Positions 44,893 through 53,994 are shown, numbered from the stretch's first letter. The stretch: DNA of 64,000 nt from Luteimonas sp. J29 (GCF_000472505.1 NZ_AWZR01000001.1:301693-365692), one strand, 5' to 3'. Numbers and translations: made by a program. Notes: generated by a model not told the origin, from the sequence alone.

Positions 44893-45015
44893 CGCGTCCT
44901 TGCCTGCCGGGCCGCGCCGGCAGGCCGTTCGATCGCCATCGTTGGGCCGGGAGGGACGCCCGCCGGACGCCGAACCGGGGTCGCGCCCGGCGTGGGCGCG
45001 AGGCGCCGGGCAGGG

Positions 45016-47220
45016 TCAGCGGGCCAGCAACGCGTCCGCCGCCTGGCGTGCCTCCGTGTCCTGCTGGATGGACCCTGACTGCGCGGCGCGCGCTTCCAGC
45101 TCCACCTGTCCCGACTGCATCCACAGGCGCGCCGGCGGGGTCTCGAGCAGCGCGGCGGCGCTGGCGCTGATCTTGCCGGCGTCGCCCTCGCGAAGTGCGT
45201 CGAGGAACCGCGTCATCGCCTGCCCCGATTCGCCGCGCAGCACCGACTGCAGCGGCGTCTGCGCCGCTTGCGCCTGGTCGCGCCCGCGATCGAGCAGCTC
45301 GCGCGCGGCCCGCTCCCTGCGCGCGATCTCGGCATCCAGGCTCGGGATCACGGCCGTGGCCATGCCGTGGCGTGCGAGGCCCTCGTCCAGCGCGGGCCCG
45401 GCCTGGCGAGCGAGGCGGACCGTGCCATGCAGTCCCAGCGCGCCGGCGGGGTGGTTCGGTGCGTGCGTGGCGACGGTGCCGACGAGGAAACCGGTGGTCG
45501 CCCCCAGCCTCGCGCCGGCGCCCGGCCCGCGCTGCGTCGTGGCATCGATGCGCGCGCCAGTCGCGTGCAGCGCGTCGGAGACGGCGTCGCCCGTCCGGTG
45601 CACGCCACCACGCACCGATGCGCCATGGCGGCCGAGGTCTCCGGCCAGTGCGGCACCGACCGCATCGGCGACGAGCCGGTAGCGCCCCGCGTCGGCGCGA
45701 CCGCGTTCCAGCGCGTCCGCCGCCGCGGCGACGGCCTCGGTCCTGGCCTGCCGGGCGCGCGCTTCGAGCGACGCGGCGAGTTCGCCGGAGCGTTCCTGCA
45801 TGTCGCGCCCAAGTCCGCCGGGGAGTCCTCCCGCGATCCAGTGGACGCCGCGTGCGCCAGTTGTGCCGATCGAGTAGACGCGAGCTTCCATTGCACCTCC
45901 CACGCGCAGCGCGAGGGCTTCGGCACTCGCACGGTACTCGCGCCACTGGGCGGCGAGTGCGCCGCCGTTGCGCACGCCGTGGTCGATGGTGATGCCCGCG
46001 ACGCGGTAGCCCTGGCCGGCGAAATCCCCCGCGTGCGCCCATGCGTGCGACGCGGTGGTGCCGGTCCATTCGAGTCCGCCGCGCGCTGCCGCCCCGCCCG
46101 CTTCCAGCAGTTCGCCCATGCGCCGTCCGGCCTCGGCAGAGCGCGCGGTCGCGGCGAGCACGCTCAACATCGGCCCGGCGAGGCGATGCAGGTCCGCGAT
46201 CGACGCGGCTTCCTCGCGCGCCACCAGCGACTGGCCCTGGGCGGACATCGCAACCAGTGGCGGCATGCGTCGGCCGGCCGCCTGTGGCAACTCGCCCAGC
46301 AGCGCGGCGCCGTCGCCGCGCGCCAGCCGGTCCACGAAGGCGTGGATCGCGGGATGCGAGGACCCGGGGACGCCGTTCGACAGCGCCTGCTCGAGCCGCC
46401 CGCGCGCTTCGGGGACTTTGCGCAGCATTGTCGCGGTGTCGGCGAGGATCCCGGCCAGTCGCCGCCGCGAGGCGGGATCGAGGCTGGCCAGGTCGCCCTG
46501 GATGCCGTCGTTGAGCACGTCGCCCTTGACGTGCCAGGCGGTGACGGTGCGTGCGGTGTCGTAGATCCGAAGGCCATCGTTCTCGCGTGCGAAATGGGCG
46601 ACGGTCTCGGGATGCAGGCCGGCCGCATTGAGCGTCACGGTGCGCATGCCGGTAACCGCCGATGCCGCGGCTGCGAGCCCGCCACCGAGGCTGTGGCCGG
46701 TGATGTCGAAGTCGAGGCCGCCACGCTGGAGCATTGAGGCGAGCTGCATCGCGCGATCGTAGTAGTCGGTTCGCAATCCGACCGACTGTGGGAAATTGTT
46801 GCCCAGAAAGTCTTCCGCGGCCGTGGATCTTGGCATTCCACCTGGCCCGATCACCTCACCGGCCGACCCCTTGAACACGAGCGTAGGCTTGAATCCCGGT
46901 CCCAGTACTTCTGGATCAGGGATATAGATTTCCGCGCGGAAGCCGGAATCGTTGGGTTGCAGCAGGAGCCTCAGCTTCTCGTCGCTAATGTCTAGATCCG
47001 GCATGAGTTCTCGCAGCCGCCCTAGGTCTTCGGTGACCCTGATCCAGCCTGATGGTGGGGTGCCCGCGGCCATGGCGGAGTCGTAGACATCTGCCGAGAG
47101 CGCGGCCATCTGGCGCGCGTGAAGCAGTTCGTGCAGTCCGGCAGCACTCGCATGGGCAGCGGGATCCCGGCTCTTGCCGAGCTCCGAGATCAGCGACTGC
47201 CGTTCGGCGTTTCCATCCAT
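45016..47220 (-). CDS. lipase-like alpha/beta hydrolase, candidate antibacterial effector
   Basis: A 734-residue protein without a Sec signal. Residues about 100-330 form a lipase-3/DUF-like hydrolase core with the nucleophile elbow G-H-S177-L-G-G. An Asp (N-D-G-I-Q-G-D) and His (S-S-H-P-A-I-H) further on could complete the triad. The C-terminal 400 residues are Ala-rich, with a glycine-zipper-like stretch (GATTGFLVGTVATHAP) and a Gln-rich tail. The first 400 bp of the gene have visibly lower G+C than the surroundings. The upstream gene, 24 bp away, encodes an ankyrin lipoprotein. Such lipase/lipoprotein pairs are typical of type IV or VI secretion effectors and their immunity proteins, but no secretion-system gene is nearby and I cannot prove a secretion domain. 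Confidence 0.68.
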   Translation of the reverse strand: MDGNAERQSLISELGKSRDPAAHASAAGLHELLHARQMAALSADVYDSAMAAGTPPSGWIRVTEDLGRLRELMPDLDISDEKLRLLLQPNDSGFRAEIYIPDPEVLGPGFKPTLVFKGSAGEVIGPGGMPRSTAAEDFLGNNFPQSVGLRTDYYDRAMQLASMLQRGGLDFDITGHSLGGGLAAAASAVTGMRTVTLNAAGLHPETVAHFARENDGLRIYDTARTVTAWHVKGDVLNDGIQGDLASLDPASRRRLAGILADTATMLRKVPEARGRLEQALSNGVPGSSHPAIHAFVDRLARGDGAALLGELPQAAGRRMPPLVAMSAQGQSLVAREEAASIADLHRLAGPMLSVLAATARSAEAGRRMGELLEAGGAAARGGLEWTGTTASHAWAHAGDFAGQGYRVAGITIDHGVRNGGALAAQWREYRASAEALALRVGGAMEARVYSIGTTGARGVHWIAGGLPGGLGRDMQERSGELAASLEARARQARTEAVAAAADALERGRADAGRYRLVADAVGAALAGDLGRHGASVRGGVHRTGDAVSDALHATGARIDATTQRGPGAGARLGATTGFLVGTVATHAPNHPAGALGLHGTVRLARQAGPALDEGLARHGMATAVIPSLDAEIARRERAARELLDRGRDQAQAAQTPLQSVLRGESGQAMTRFLDALREGDAGKISASAAALLETPPARLWMQSGQVELEARAAQSGSIQQDTEARQAADALLAR

Positions 47221-47244
47221 GGAACATCTCCCATCGCATGGGGA

Positions 47245-48174
47245 CTAGAGAAGGGGAATCTCGGCCTCGTCGTGCGGAAACCCCAGCCGCTCCCGCATCA
47301 GCCGGTAATGTTGCGGCATCGGCGGACGTTCGAATCCATGTCCCAGGAGCCAGTGCTGGCATTTCCGTTGCCAGGTCGGATCGTCCGGGTTTCCGGGGTG
47401 CCAGAAGATCGCCTCTATGGCGTGCGAGTCCGGGCTGCGAACCGGCTCGTCAAGAGCGTAGTCGAGCGTCGGATCCGCGCCGCGTTCCAAGAGCCAGTGG
47501 GCCATCATGAAGCCGCCCCTGGCGGCATAGGTCGTGAGGATGGTGGAGGCCGGCGATGCCTCGATGTCCACGTCGGCACCCCTCTCCACCAGCAGCTGCA
47601 CGTTGCGCCATTTGTTCTGCTTGATGAAGGCATGGAACAACAGCGCTTCGCCATTGGCGTTGCGCGTGTCGGGGTCGCCGCCGTGGTCGAGCAGGATCCC
47701 CAGGTAGACCGGATCGTCCTGCTCCGCAGCCCAGACCATGGCGTTGCCGTAGTATTGGGGGCTGCTGCCGCTGCGCACGGGAAACGGCTTCTTCGCATTC
47801 GGGTCGGCGCCCGCCTCCAGCATGGCGCGCAGGCCTTCGGGGCTGCCGCTGTAGATCGGCCAGGCGAGCAGTGGCATGCCGCCGTTCTGGCCGCCGAAGA
47901 TCACGTCGGGATCCACGCCCTCGTCCTGCATGAGGCGCCGGACTTCGGTGGCGTCGCCGCGTTCGGCGGCGATGGCCAGGGCCTGGGCGCGGGGATCGGG
48001 GAAGGCGCGTTCGAGCGAAGCCTGGTATCGCGAGCGGGGCTGCGATGCGGACAGGTCGAAGCCGCAGCCCGGGAGCGATAGCAGCAGGCAGGCCAGCAGT
48101 GCGACCAGCCATGGCCGGGCGATGCCCAAGCCCGTGCGCGGCGCGCGCGCGATCGCCTCCTTCACTCCATCCAT
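47245..48174 (-). CDS. ankyrin-repeat lipoprotein, candidate immunity protein
   Basis: A 309-residue protein with a lipoprotein signal ending L-P-G-C (Cys37), followed by about five ankyrin repeats. Recognisable ones are GLRAMLEAGADPN, YLGILLDHGGDPDTRNANGEALLFHA, VQLLVERGADVDI and MAHWLLERGADPT. Residues before the first repeat (RYQASLERAFPDPRAQAL) are helical. It is exported and anchored in the envelope, where it could bind and block the lipase encoded 24 bp downstream. The start at 48174 gives a conventional n-region of about 20 residues. The function as an immunity protein is inferred from the pairing. Confidence 0.75.
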   Translation of the reverse strand: MDGVKEAIARAPRTGLGIARPWLVALLACLLLSLPGCGFDLSASQPRSRYQASLERAFPDPRAQALAIAAERGDATEVRRLMQDEGVDPDVIFGGQNGGMPLLAWPIYSGSPEGLRAMLEAGADPNAKKPFPVRSGSSPQYYGNAMVWAAEQDDPVYLGILLDHGGDPDTRNANGEALLFHAFIKQNKWRNVQLLVERGADVDIEASPASTILTTYAARGGFMMAHWLLERGADPTLDYALDEPVRSPDSHAIEAIFWHPGNPDDPTWQRKCQHWLLGHGFERPPMPQHYRLMRERLGFPHDEAEIPLL

Positions 48175-48226
48175 GGCGTGTTCCGGTGCGTGCGGTGGCC
48201 CAAGCATACCCGCATGCTGCGGACAC

Positions 48227-48256
48227 AAAAAAGCCCGGCAGCCTGGGCTGCCGGGC
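48227..48256 (-). terminator. terminator of the phasin gene
   Basis: On the reverse strand, GCCCGGCAG (48256-48248) pairs with CTGCCGGGC (48241-48233) and is followed by six T. It lies 50 bp after the phasin stop and before the ankyrin gene start. Confidence 0.92.
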
Positions 48257-48305
48257 CTGGTGCGTCGACGGCGCGGGGAGGGACGCGTCGCCGGCGGCTG
48301 GGGGA

Positions 48306-48710
48306 TCAGCGGCGCTTGCCGGCCTTGGAGGCCGAAGCGACGACGCTCTCCGCCTGGGCCTGGGCCTTGGCGGTGGCGCTCTCGAGCTGGGTGCGGGCCA
48401 GTTCGGCGATCGCCTCGTTGGTCTTCACGGTCGCGCCGAGCACTTCCTGGCCGACGCTGATGATGCGCTCGACGTTCTCGCGGGCCACCTGCACGCCCTT
48501 CGGGAACAGCGTCTTCAGGCCGTCCAGGTCGCGCACGTCGGCCGCCTGGCCGAGGAACGAGAACGTGGCTTCGGTGTTCTCCTCGATCGCGGCCAGCTGC
48601 ATGCCGAAGACCTTCTGGGCGTTCTCGAGGGCGAGGTGGTTGATGCGGGCGGCGGCGTCGGCGAACTGCCGGGTCGCGGCGGCGAACTGCTCGTTGTACT
48701 GGTAGTTCAT
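48306..48710 (-). CDS. phaP: phasin family protein
   Basis: A helical, amphipathic protein of 134 residues that coats polyhydroxyalkanoate granules or, in this family, may have other granule/stress roles. It starts MNYQYNEQFAAATRQFADAA and contains L-A-L-E-N-A-Q-K-V-F-G and a C-terminal Ala/Lys-rich coil ending in K-R-R. The ATG at 48710 has GGAGATCACC in front. A palindrome overlaps the -35 box of its promoter. No PHA synthase gene is in the window. Confidence 0.9.
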   Translation of the reverse strand: MNYQYNEQFAAATRQFADAAARINHLALENAQKVFGMQLAAIEENTEATFSFLGQAADVRDLDGLKTLFPKGVQVARENVERIISVGQEVLGATVKTNEAIAELARTQLESATAKAQAQAESVVASASKAGKRR

Positions 48711-48759
48711 GGTGATCTCCTGCGATCGGGCGGCACGGACTTGCCGGTTTGTGCGGTGC

Positions 48760-48791
48760 ACCATAACTCCGTTCTTGCTGCATTGCAACAA
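48760..48791 (-). promoter_or_regulatory. phasin promoter with overlapping TTG-CTGCATTG-CAACAA palindrome
   Basis: On the reverse strand a TTGCAA -35 (48788-48783) is separated by exactly 17 bp from a TATGGT -10 (48765-48760). The -35 sits inside the imperfect inverted repeat TTGCTGCATTGCAACAA (48775-48791). TGC-rich sites at this position resemble PhaR targets in other bacteria, so the phasin may be repressed by a PhaR-like protein when no polymer is present. Confidence 0.6.
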
Positions 48792-48848
48792 GATTCGGCC
48801 GCTTCCCGCCCGTGCGTTCAGGAGTCCAATAAAATCAAGGCGTTATGG

Positions 48849-49205
48849 TCAAGGCCCGGTATACCGGCAGCCCGAGGTGCAGGTCTCGTGGACCACCACT
48901 GCGCTGAGCGCGGGCAGGGCCGGGCGCAGCCGCTCCCAGATCCAGACGGCCAGGCGCTCGCTGGTCGGGTTCTCCAGCCCCGGCACCTCGTTGAGGCAGT
49001 GGTGGTCGAGCTGGTCGTAGAGCGGCCGGAACGCGGCCTTGATGTCGGCGAAGTCCATCACCCAGCCGGTGTCCGGCCCCGGCTCGCCGCTGACCTGCAG
49101 CTCGATCCGGAACGAGTGGCCGTGCATGCGCCCGCACTTGTGGCCCGGCGGCACGTTCGGCAGCCAGTGCGCGGCTTCGATGGTGAAGCTCTTGAAGATG
49201 TCCAT
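48849..49205 (-). CDS. queD: 6-carboxy-5,6,7,8-tetrahydropterin synthase
   Basis: A protein of 118 residues of the pyruvoyl-tetrahydropterin-synthase fold that makes the first pterin-derived intermediate of queuosine synthesis. The zinc ligands H13, H28 and H30 and the catalytic C24 in K-C-G-R-M-H-G-H-S are present, as is the L-D-H-H-C-L-N-E segment with the Asp-His pair. It is divergent from the ETF-QO gene. No other queuosine gene is nearby. Confidence 0.95.
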   Translation of the reverse strand: MDIFKSFTIEAAHWLPNVPPGHKCGRMHGHSFRIELQVSGEPGPDTGWVMDFADIKAAFRPLYDQLDHHCLNEVPGLENPTSERLAVWIWERLRPALPALSAVVVHETCTSGCRYTGP

Positions 49206-49351
49206 CGCGGGATTCTCCGCGCATGTCCGGCGGCCGGCAATGCATGCCGCGTCGAAGGATGCGCCAGCGTACGTTAGGATGACGGGCCGCGCGCGGCCAC
49301 CGGCCGTGCGGGATCCGTCCTCTCACGTGCCGTCCGCGAGCAGCGCCGCCC

Positions 49352-51034
49352 ATGACCCCAGAAGAACTGTTGAGCAAGTACGGTCCCCGCGAGTCCATGG
49401 AGTACGACGTGGTGGTCGTGGGCGCCGGCCCGGCAGGGCTGGCCACCGCGATCCGCCTCAAGCAGCTGGCCGCGGAGTCCGGGCGCGAGGTCTCGGTCTG
49501 CGTGCTGGAGAAAGGCTCCGAGCCGGGCGCGCACATCCTCTCGGGCGCGATCATGGATCCGCGCGCGCTGTCCGAGCTGTTCCCCGACTGGGAGTCGCGC
49601 GGCGCGCCGCTGAAGCAGCCGGTCACGCGCGACGAGTTCCTGTTCCTGGACGAGGGCAAGGCGAAGGCGACGCCCGACTTCTTCCTGCCCGACTGCTTCC
49701 GCAACCACGGCAACTACATCGTCTCGCTGGGCGCGGTCACGCGCTGGCTGGCGCAGCAGGCCGAGGCGCTGGGGGTGGAGATCTTCCCGGGCTTCGCCGC
49801 GGCCGAGGTGCTGTACGACGACGCCGGCGCGGTGCGCGGCGTGGCCACGGGCAACCTCGGCCTGGGCAAGGACGGTGAACCCACGCCCGAGTTCCAGCTG
49901 GGGATGGAACTGCTGGCGAAGTACACCATCTTCGCCGAGGGCGCGCGCGGCCACCTGGGCCGCCAGCTGATCGCGAAGTACCGCCTCGACGAAGGCCGCG
50001 ACCCGCAGAGCTACGGCATCGGCATCAAGGAGCTGTGGCAGGCCGATCCCGCGAAGCACCAGCCCGGCCTGGTGGTGCACACCGCCGGCTGGCCGCTGGA
50101 CGCGAACACCTACGGTGGCTCGTTCCTGTACCACGCCGAGGACGGGAAGATCGCGGTCGGCTTCGTGGTCGGGCTCGACTACGCCAATCCGTACCTGAGC
50201 CCGTTCGAGGAATTCCAGCGCTGGAAGACCCATCCGGCGATCCGCAGGCACCTGGAGGGTGGCAAGCGCATCGGCTACGGCGCGCGCGCGATCACCGCCG
50301 GCGGACTGCTGTCGCTGCCGAAGCTGGTGTTCCCGGGCGGCGCGATGGTCGGCTGCGAGGCGGGCTTCCTCAACGCCAGCCGGATCAAGGGCAGCCACGC
50401 CGCGATCAAGACCGGCATGCTCGCGGCCGAGGCCGCGTTCGCCGCGATCGGCGAGGGCCGCGCGCGCGACGAACTCGCCGCGTACCCGCAGGCGTTCGAA
50501 TCGAGCTGGCTGCATGCCGAACTGCGCCAGGCGAGGAATTTCAAGCAGTGGTTCAAGAAGGGGCGCAGGCTGGCCACGCTGATGACGGGCATCGAGCAGT
50601 GGCTGTTGCCGAAGCTGGGCATCCGCAATCCGCCGTGGACGCTGCACCGGGACAAGCCCGACCACGCCTGCCTGGAGCCGGCCTCGCGCCACCAGCGCAT
50701 CGCGTATCCGAAGCCGGACGGCGTACTCACCTTCGATCGCCTGAGCTCGGTGTTCCTGTCGAGCACGATCCACGACGAGGACCAGCCCAGCCACCTCACG
50801 CTGAAGGACGCCTCGGTGCCGGTCGAGGTGAACCTCAAGCAGTACGCGGGCCCCGAGGCGCGCTACTGCCCGGCCGCCGTGTACGAATTCGTGGGCGAGG
50901 GCGAGGACGTGCGCCTGCAGATCAACTTCGCCAACTGCGTGCACTGCAAGACCTGCGACATCAAGGACCCGACCCAGAACATCGTCTGGGTCGCGCCGCA
51001 GGGCGGCGGGGGTCCGAACTACGCCGGGATGTAA
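49352..51034 (+). CDS. etfD: electron-transfer flavoprotein:ubiquinone oxidoreductase
   Basis: A 560-residue flavoprotein that passes electrons from acyl-CoA and other dehydrogenases via ETF to ubiquinone. It has the FAD site VVVGAGPAGLATAIRLKQ near residue 20 and the GAMVGCEAGFLN segment. The C-terminal 4Fe-4S motif has C-V-H-C-K-T-C-D-I-K-D in the final 40 residues, with the additional upstream Cys in Y-C-P-A. It begins with ATG at 49352 and ends with a GC-rich hairpin (51037-51060). It is associated with the membrane through a surface helix. Confidence 0.96.
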   Translation: MTPEELLSKYGPRESMEYDVVVVGAGPAGLATAIRLKQLAAESGREVSVCVLEKGSEPGAHILSGAIMDPRALSELFPDWESRGAPLKQPVTRDEFLFLDEGKAKATPDFFLPDCFRNHGNYIVSLGAVTRWLAQQAEALGVEIFPGFAAAEVLYDDAGAVRGVATGNLGLGKDGEPTPEFQLGMELLAKYTIFAEGARGHLGRQLIAKYRLDEGRDPQSYGIGIKELWQADPAKHQPGLVVHTAGWPLDANTYGGSFLYHAEDGKIAVGFVVGLDYANPYLSPFEEFQRWKTHPAIRRHLEGGKRIGYGARAITAGGLLSLPKLVFPGGAMVGCEAGFLNASRIKGSHAAIKTGMLAAEAAFAAIGEGRARDELAAYPQAFESSWLHAELRQARNFKQWFKKGRRLATLMTGIEQWLLPKLGIRNPPWTLHRDKPDHACLEPASRHQRIAYPKPDGVLTFDRLSSVFLSSTIHDEDQPSHLTLKDASVPVEVNLKQYAGPEARYCPAAVYEFVGEGEDVRLQINFANCVHCKTCDIKDPTQNIVWVAPQGGGGPNYAGM

Positions 51035-51246
51035 GGCGCCGCCCGCGCAGGCGGCGCATCCCCGGATGCGCGGACCGACCTCGCCGTTCCACGTCCTGCG
51101 GCGCGCCTGCGGTGCGGGCCGCGGTGGCGCACCGTGGACTGCAGAAGGTGTTGCTGACCAGGACGAACGCCTGATCGACGCCGGGCAGCCCGGCATCGGC
51201 CGGCCGTCAGCGATTGCGTGATGCGTGCGTGGCCCCGTGCGCAGCG

Positions 51247-52167
51247 TCAGCCCGCGCTGGCCGATGGCTCGCGTACGGTTCCGGCGCGACGCGTCCACAG
51301 CGCATGCAGGCCGCGCGCGGCCAGTTCCTCCGGATGGTGCCGGACCTCGATTCCGAGCGCGCCGAGCGCGCGCGCGTACACCTCGATCAGACGCTCGCTG
51401 CCGACCACGTGCACCAGGCCTGGATGCGCGCGGTCGACGGCGAGGCCGCCGCGCAGTTCGTGGCCGACCAGCAGTCCCGAGAGGTAGGACGCCAGGCCGT
51501 CGCCGTACAGGCCGGCCAGTCCCGCGGCGCGCACGCCGAACAGGTGGTGCAGCAGGCCGCCGGCGTGCGCGCTGCGCGCCAGCCCCGCATCGAACGCGGC
51601 CGGGTCGAACGCGTCGTCGTCGCCACCGTCCATCAGTGCGCCCACCAGGCTGTGCCGGCGCAGGAGGCCGTACAGTTCGCCGGTCAGCGCGGTGTGGATG
51701 CGAACGACGCGGCCGTCGCGGATCGTCACCCACTTGCTGTGGGTGCCGGGCAGGCAGATGCGGTGTTCGCCGGCGGGCAGCAGTTCCAGCAGCGCGGCGA
51801 GCTGGCTTTCCTCGCCGCGCATCAGGTCGGGCACCGGCTCGGACGCATCGCGCAGGCCCGGCACCAGCCACAACCTGCGCCCCTCGAATCCGTCGGGCAC
51901 GAAGCGGCGCAGACCTGCGGCGATCGTGTCGAGGCCGGCGGGGCAGTCGAGATAGGGGACTTCTTCCCAGCCGCCGCGTCCGCCGACCATGCCGCACATC
52001 ACCAGGTCGGCGTCGTCCCACCCGGCAAGCTGCGAGGACAGCACCTCGGCGAAGCGCCCGCGGCTCGCGCGCGCGCCCTGGTCGCTTCGCCGGCGCGCGA
52101 CGATCGTCCCGTCCGCGTCCAGGCGGTACAGGCGCAGGTGGGTGCCGCCCCAGTCGATCGCGATCAC
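51247..52167 (-). CDS. dgoK: 2-dehydro-3-deoxygalactonokinase
   Basis: A protein of 306 residues of the DgoK sugar-kinase family. It has the phosphate-1 motif D5-W-G-G-T-H near the start, L-P-G-T-H-S-K-W in the middle and D-G-L-A-S-Y-L-S-G-L-L-V-G-H-E-L further on. It phosphorylates 2-keto-3-deoxygalactonate at position 6 for cleavage by the aldolase encoded at 53371. The GTG start at 52167 overlaps the stop of the SMP-30 gene by 4 bp, so the two are coupled. Last gene of the aldolase-lactonase-kinase run. Confidence 0.93.
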   Translation of the reverse strand: MIAIDWGGTHLRLYRLDADGTIVARRRSDQGARASRGRFAEVLSSQLAGWDDADLVMCGMVGGRGGWEEVPYLDCPAGLDTIAAGLRRFVPDGFEGRRLWLVPGLRDASEPVPDLMRGEESQLAALLELLPAGEHRICLPGTHSKWVTIRDGRVVRIHTALTGELYGLLRRHSLVGALMDGGDDDAFDPAAFDAGLARSAHAGGLLHHLFGVRAAGLAGLYGDGLASYLSGLLVGHELRGGLAVDRAHPGLVHVVGSERLIEVYARALGALGIEVRHHPEELAARGLHALWTRRAGTVREPSASAG

Positions 52168-53075
52168 GCGGGCCGGAACCTCGGTTCGGCGATGCCGCTG
52201 CCCGCGTCCAGCGCCAGCGCGAACACGCCGCCGGCGGTGGGCATGGCGGCGAGCGTGGCGTCGTCGAGCTCGTCGCGCGCGGTAGTGACGTACAGGGTGT
52301 CGAACCGGTCGCCGCCGATCGCGCAGCAGGTGGGGCGGCCTTCGGGGATGGCGATCACGCGGTCGACTTCGCCGTCGGGCCTGTGGCGGACCACGCAGCC
52401 GCCGTCCCAGTGCGCGTTCCACAGTCCGCCGGCGGCATCGACCGTGGAGCCGTCGGGCGCGCGCCCGTCGCGGGTCTCGGCGAACACGCGCACGTTGGAC
52501 ACGGAGGCGCGCACCGGGTCGTAGTCGCCGCGCAGGATCCTCGGCTGCGCCGTGTCGCACCAGTACATGGTGGCGCCGTCGGGCGAGAAGCAGATCGAGT
52601 TGGGCACCGCGGCCGCCGGCAGCGGCAGCGGGCGCAGGCCGTGCGCGGCCGAGAACTGGTAGAAGCGCCCCAGCGGTGGATCCGCGCCGGTCTCGTCCTT
52701 GGTGCCGAACACGAAGTTGCCGTGGCGGTCGCAGCGGCCGTCGTTGCTGCGCGTGGACGCGCCCAGGTCCGGCTCGAGCGCGCACAGCGTCTCCAGCGCC
52801 AGGCTCGCCCCCGGCACCGGCGCCGCGGCCAGCCGGATCGACTTGGCCAGCGCCAGCAGCAGCCGGCCGTCCTCGCACAGCGCCAGGCAGCCCAGCGGTT
52901 CGGGCAGGTCCCAGTGCCGGGTCTGGCCGGTCGCCGGTACGTGCATCCACAGCCGCGCGGACAGGATGTCGGTCCAGTACAGGCACGCGCGCCGCGCGTC
53001 CCAGACGATGCCCTCGCCCAGCCGGCAGCGGCTGTCGACCGCGAGTTCCGCGGTGGCCACGTTCACAGCACCCAT
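52164..53075 (-). CDS. SMP-30/gluconolactonase family sugar lactonase
   Basis: A six-bladed beta-propeller protein of 303 residues with the metal ligands of SMP-30-type lactonases: Glu in L-G-E-G-I-V-W-D, Asn in V-P-N-S-I-C-F-S-P-D-G and Asp in A-P-D-G-S-T-V-D. It probably hydrolyses an aldonolactone, with galactonolactone most likely because of its dgoK and dgoA partners. L-arabinolactone is the main alternative. A GGAGGTGCA ribosome-binding site precedes the ATG at 53075. The gap of 295 bp upstream shows a TATGCT -10-like element near 53315 on this strand, but its promoter role is weakly supported. Confidence 0.88.
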   Translation of the reverse strand: MGAVNVATAELAVDSRCRLGEGIVWDARRACLYWTDILSARLWMHVPATGQTRHWDLPEPLGCLALCEDGRLLLALAKSIRLAAAPVPGASLALETLCALEPDLGASTRSNDGRCDRHGNFVFGTKDETGADPPLGRFYQFSAAHGLRPLPLPAAAVPNSICFSPDGATMYWCDTAQPRILRGDYDPVRASVSNVRVFAETRDGRAPDGSTVDAAGGLWNAHWDGGCVVRHRPDGEVDRVIAIPEGRPTCCAIGGDRFDTLYVTTARDELDDATLAAMPTAGGVFALALDAGSGIAEPRFRPA

Positions 53076-53370
53076 TGCACCTCCGATCGCTTCACCATCC
53101 GCACGCGACTGCACTCGCGCGGCCGCGCCCCGGACCGCGGCCCGTGCGCGCCAGCCGCCTGCAGTGGATGTTCCCGTTCCGGACCACGCCGCACCGCGAT
53201 GCCGCCCCCGGCACCGCGACCCTCGTCGTCCGGGTCCCGTGCATGCCCCCGCAGGTCGTGCCCCCGGGACGCGTGGACGCCGGGGGGCGGCGCCTGCCAA
53301 GGCGCATTCCAGCATACGGAACCCGGCTGCGGACAGGCCGCCGCCTGCCGGGTGACCGGTGCGACGGGCG

Positions 53371-53994
53371 TCATGCGCTGGCACCCATCCAGGCGTCGCG
53401 GAAGCGCCGCGCCTGCTCGCGGGTGCGCGCAACCGGCTGGCCGGCGCGGTAGAGCTCGCCGCCGATGCCGGCGCCCTGGCAGCCGGCCGCGCGCCAGGCG
53501 GGCAGGCTGTCCGGCGTGATCCCGCCCACCGCGAACAGCGGCACCGGCGGCAGTACCGCGCGCAGCGCACGGACCATGCCCGGGCCGAAGACAGCGGCGG
53601 GGAACAGCTTGAGCATGGGCGCCCCGGCCGCGATCGCGGCGAGGGCCTCGGTCGGGGTCGCGAAGCCTGCGATCGCGGGCACGCCGCGCGCGGCCGCGCG
53701 TTCGATCACCGGCGGCCGCGCGTCCGGAGTGACCGCGAGCGCGCCGCCCGCCTCCAGCAGCGCGTCGACCTGCGCGGGTTCGAGCACCGTGCCGGCGCCG
53801 ATCCGCGCGCGGTCGCCGAAGGCCGTGGCCGCCAGCGCCAGGCTGCGCCGCCAGTCGGGCGAGTTGGTCGGAATCTCGATCGCGTCGTAGCCGGCATCGA
53901 CCAGCGCTTCGACATGCGCGACCACGTCGTCCGGCCCGATGCCGCGCAGGATCGCGACCAGGGGCAGGCGGAAGGGGAGGTCGGGGACGTCCAT
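53371..53994 (-). CDS. dgoA: 2-dehydro-3-deoxy-6-phosphogalactonate aldolase
   Basis: A class I aldolase of 207 residues (KDPG/KDPGal family). The Schiff-base lysine K129 is in M-L-K-L-F-P-A and the catalytic glutamate E40 in A-I-E-I-P-T-N-S-P. The N-S-P sequence, rather than T-L-R-T, after the Glu is the pattern of galactonate-type (DgoA) over gluconate-type (Eda) enzymes, matching Lys126/Glu37 of E. coli DgoA. It splits KDPGal into pyruvate and glyceraldehyde 3-phosphate. Divergent from the LysR gene across 260 bp. Confidence 0.92.
   Translation of the reverse strand: MDVPDLPFRLPLVAILRGIGPDDVVAHVEALVDAGYDAIEIPTNSPDWRRSLALAATAFGDRARIGAGTVLEPAQVDALLEAGGALAVTPDARPPVIERAAARGVPAIAGFATPTEALAAIAAGAPMLKLFPAAVFGPGMVRALRAVLPPVPLFAVGGITPDSLPAWRAAGCQGAGIGGELYRAGQPVARTREQARRFRDAWMGASA

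Noticed and set aside
45016..48174. Type VI or type IV secretion locus
   Set aside because: No VgrG, PAAR, Hcp, VirB or ATPase gene was seen anywhere in the window; only the effector/immunity-like pair is supported.
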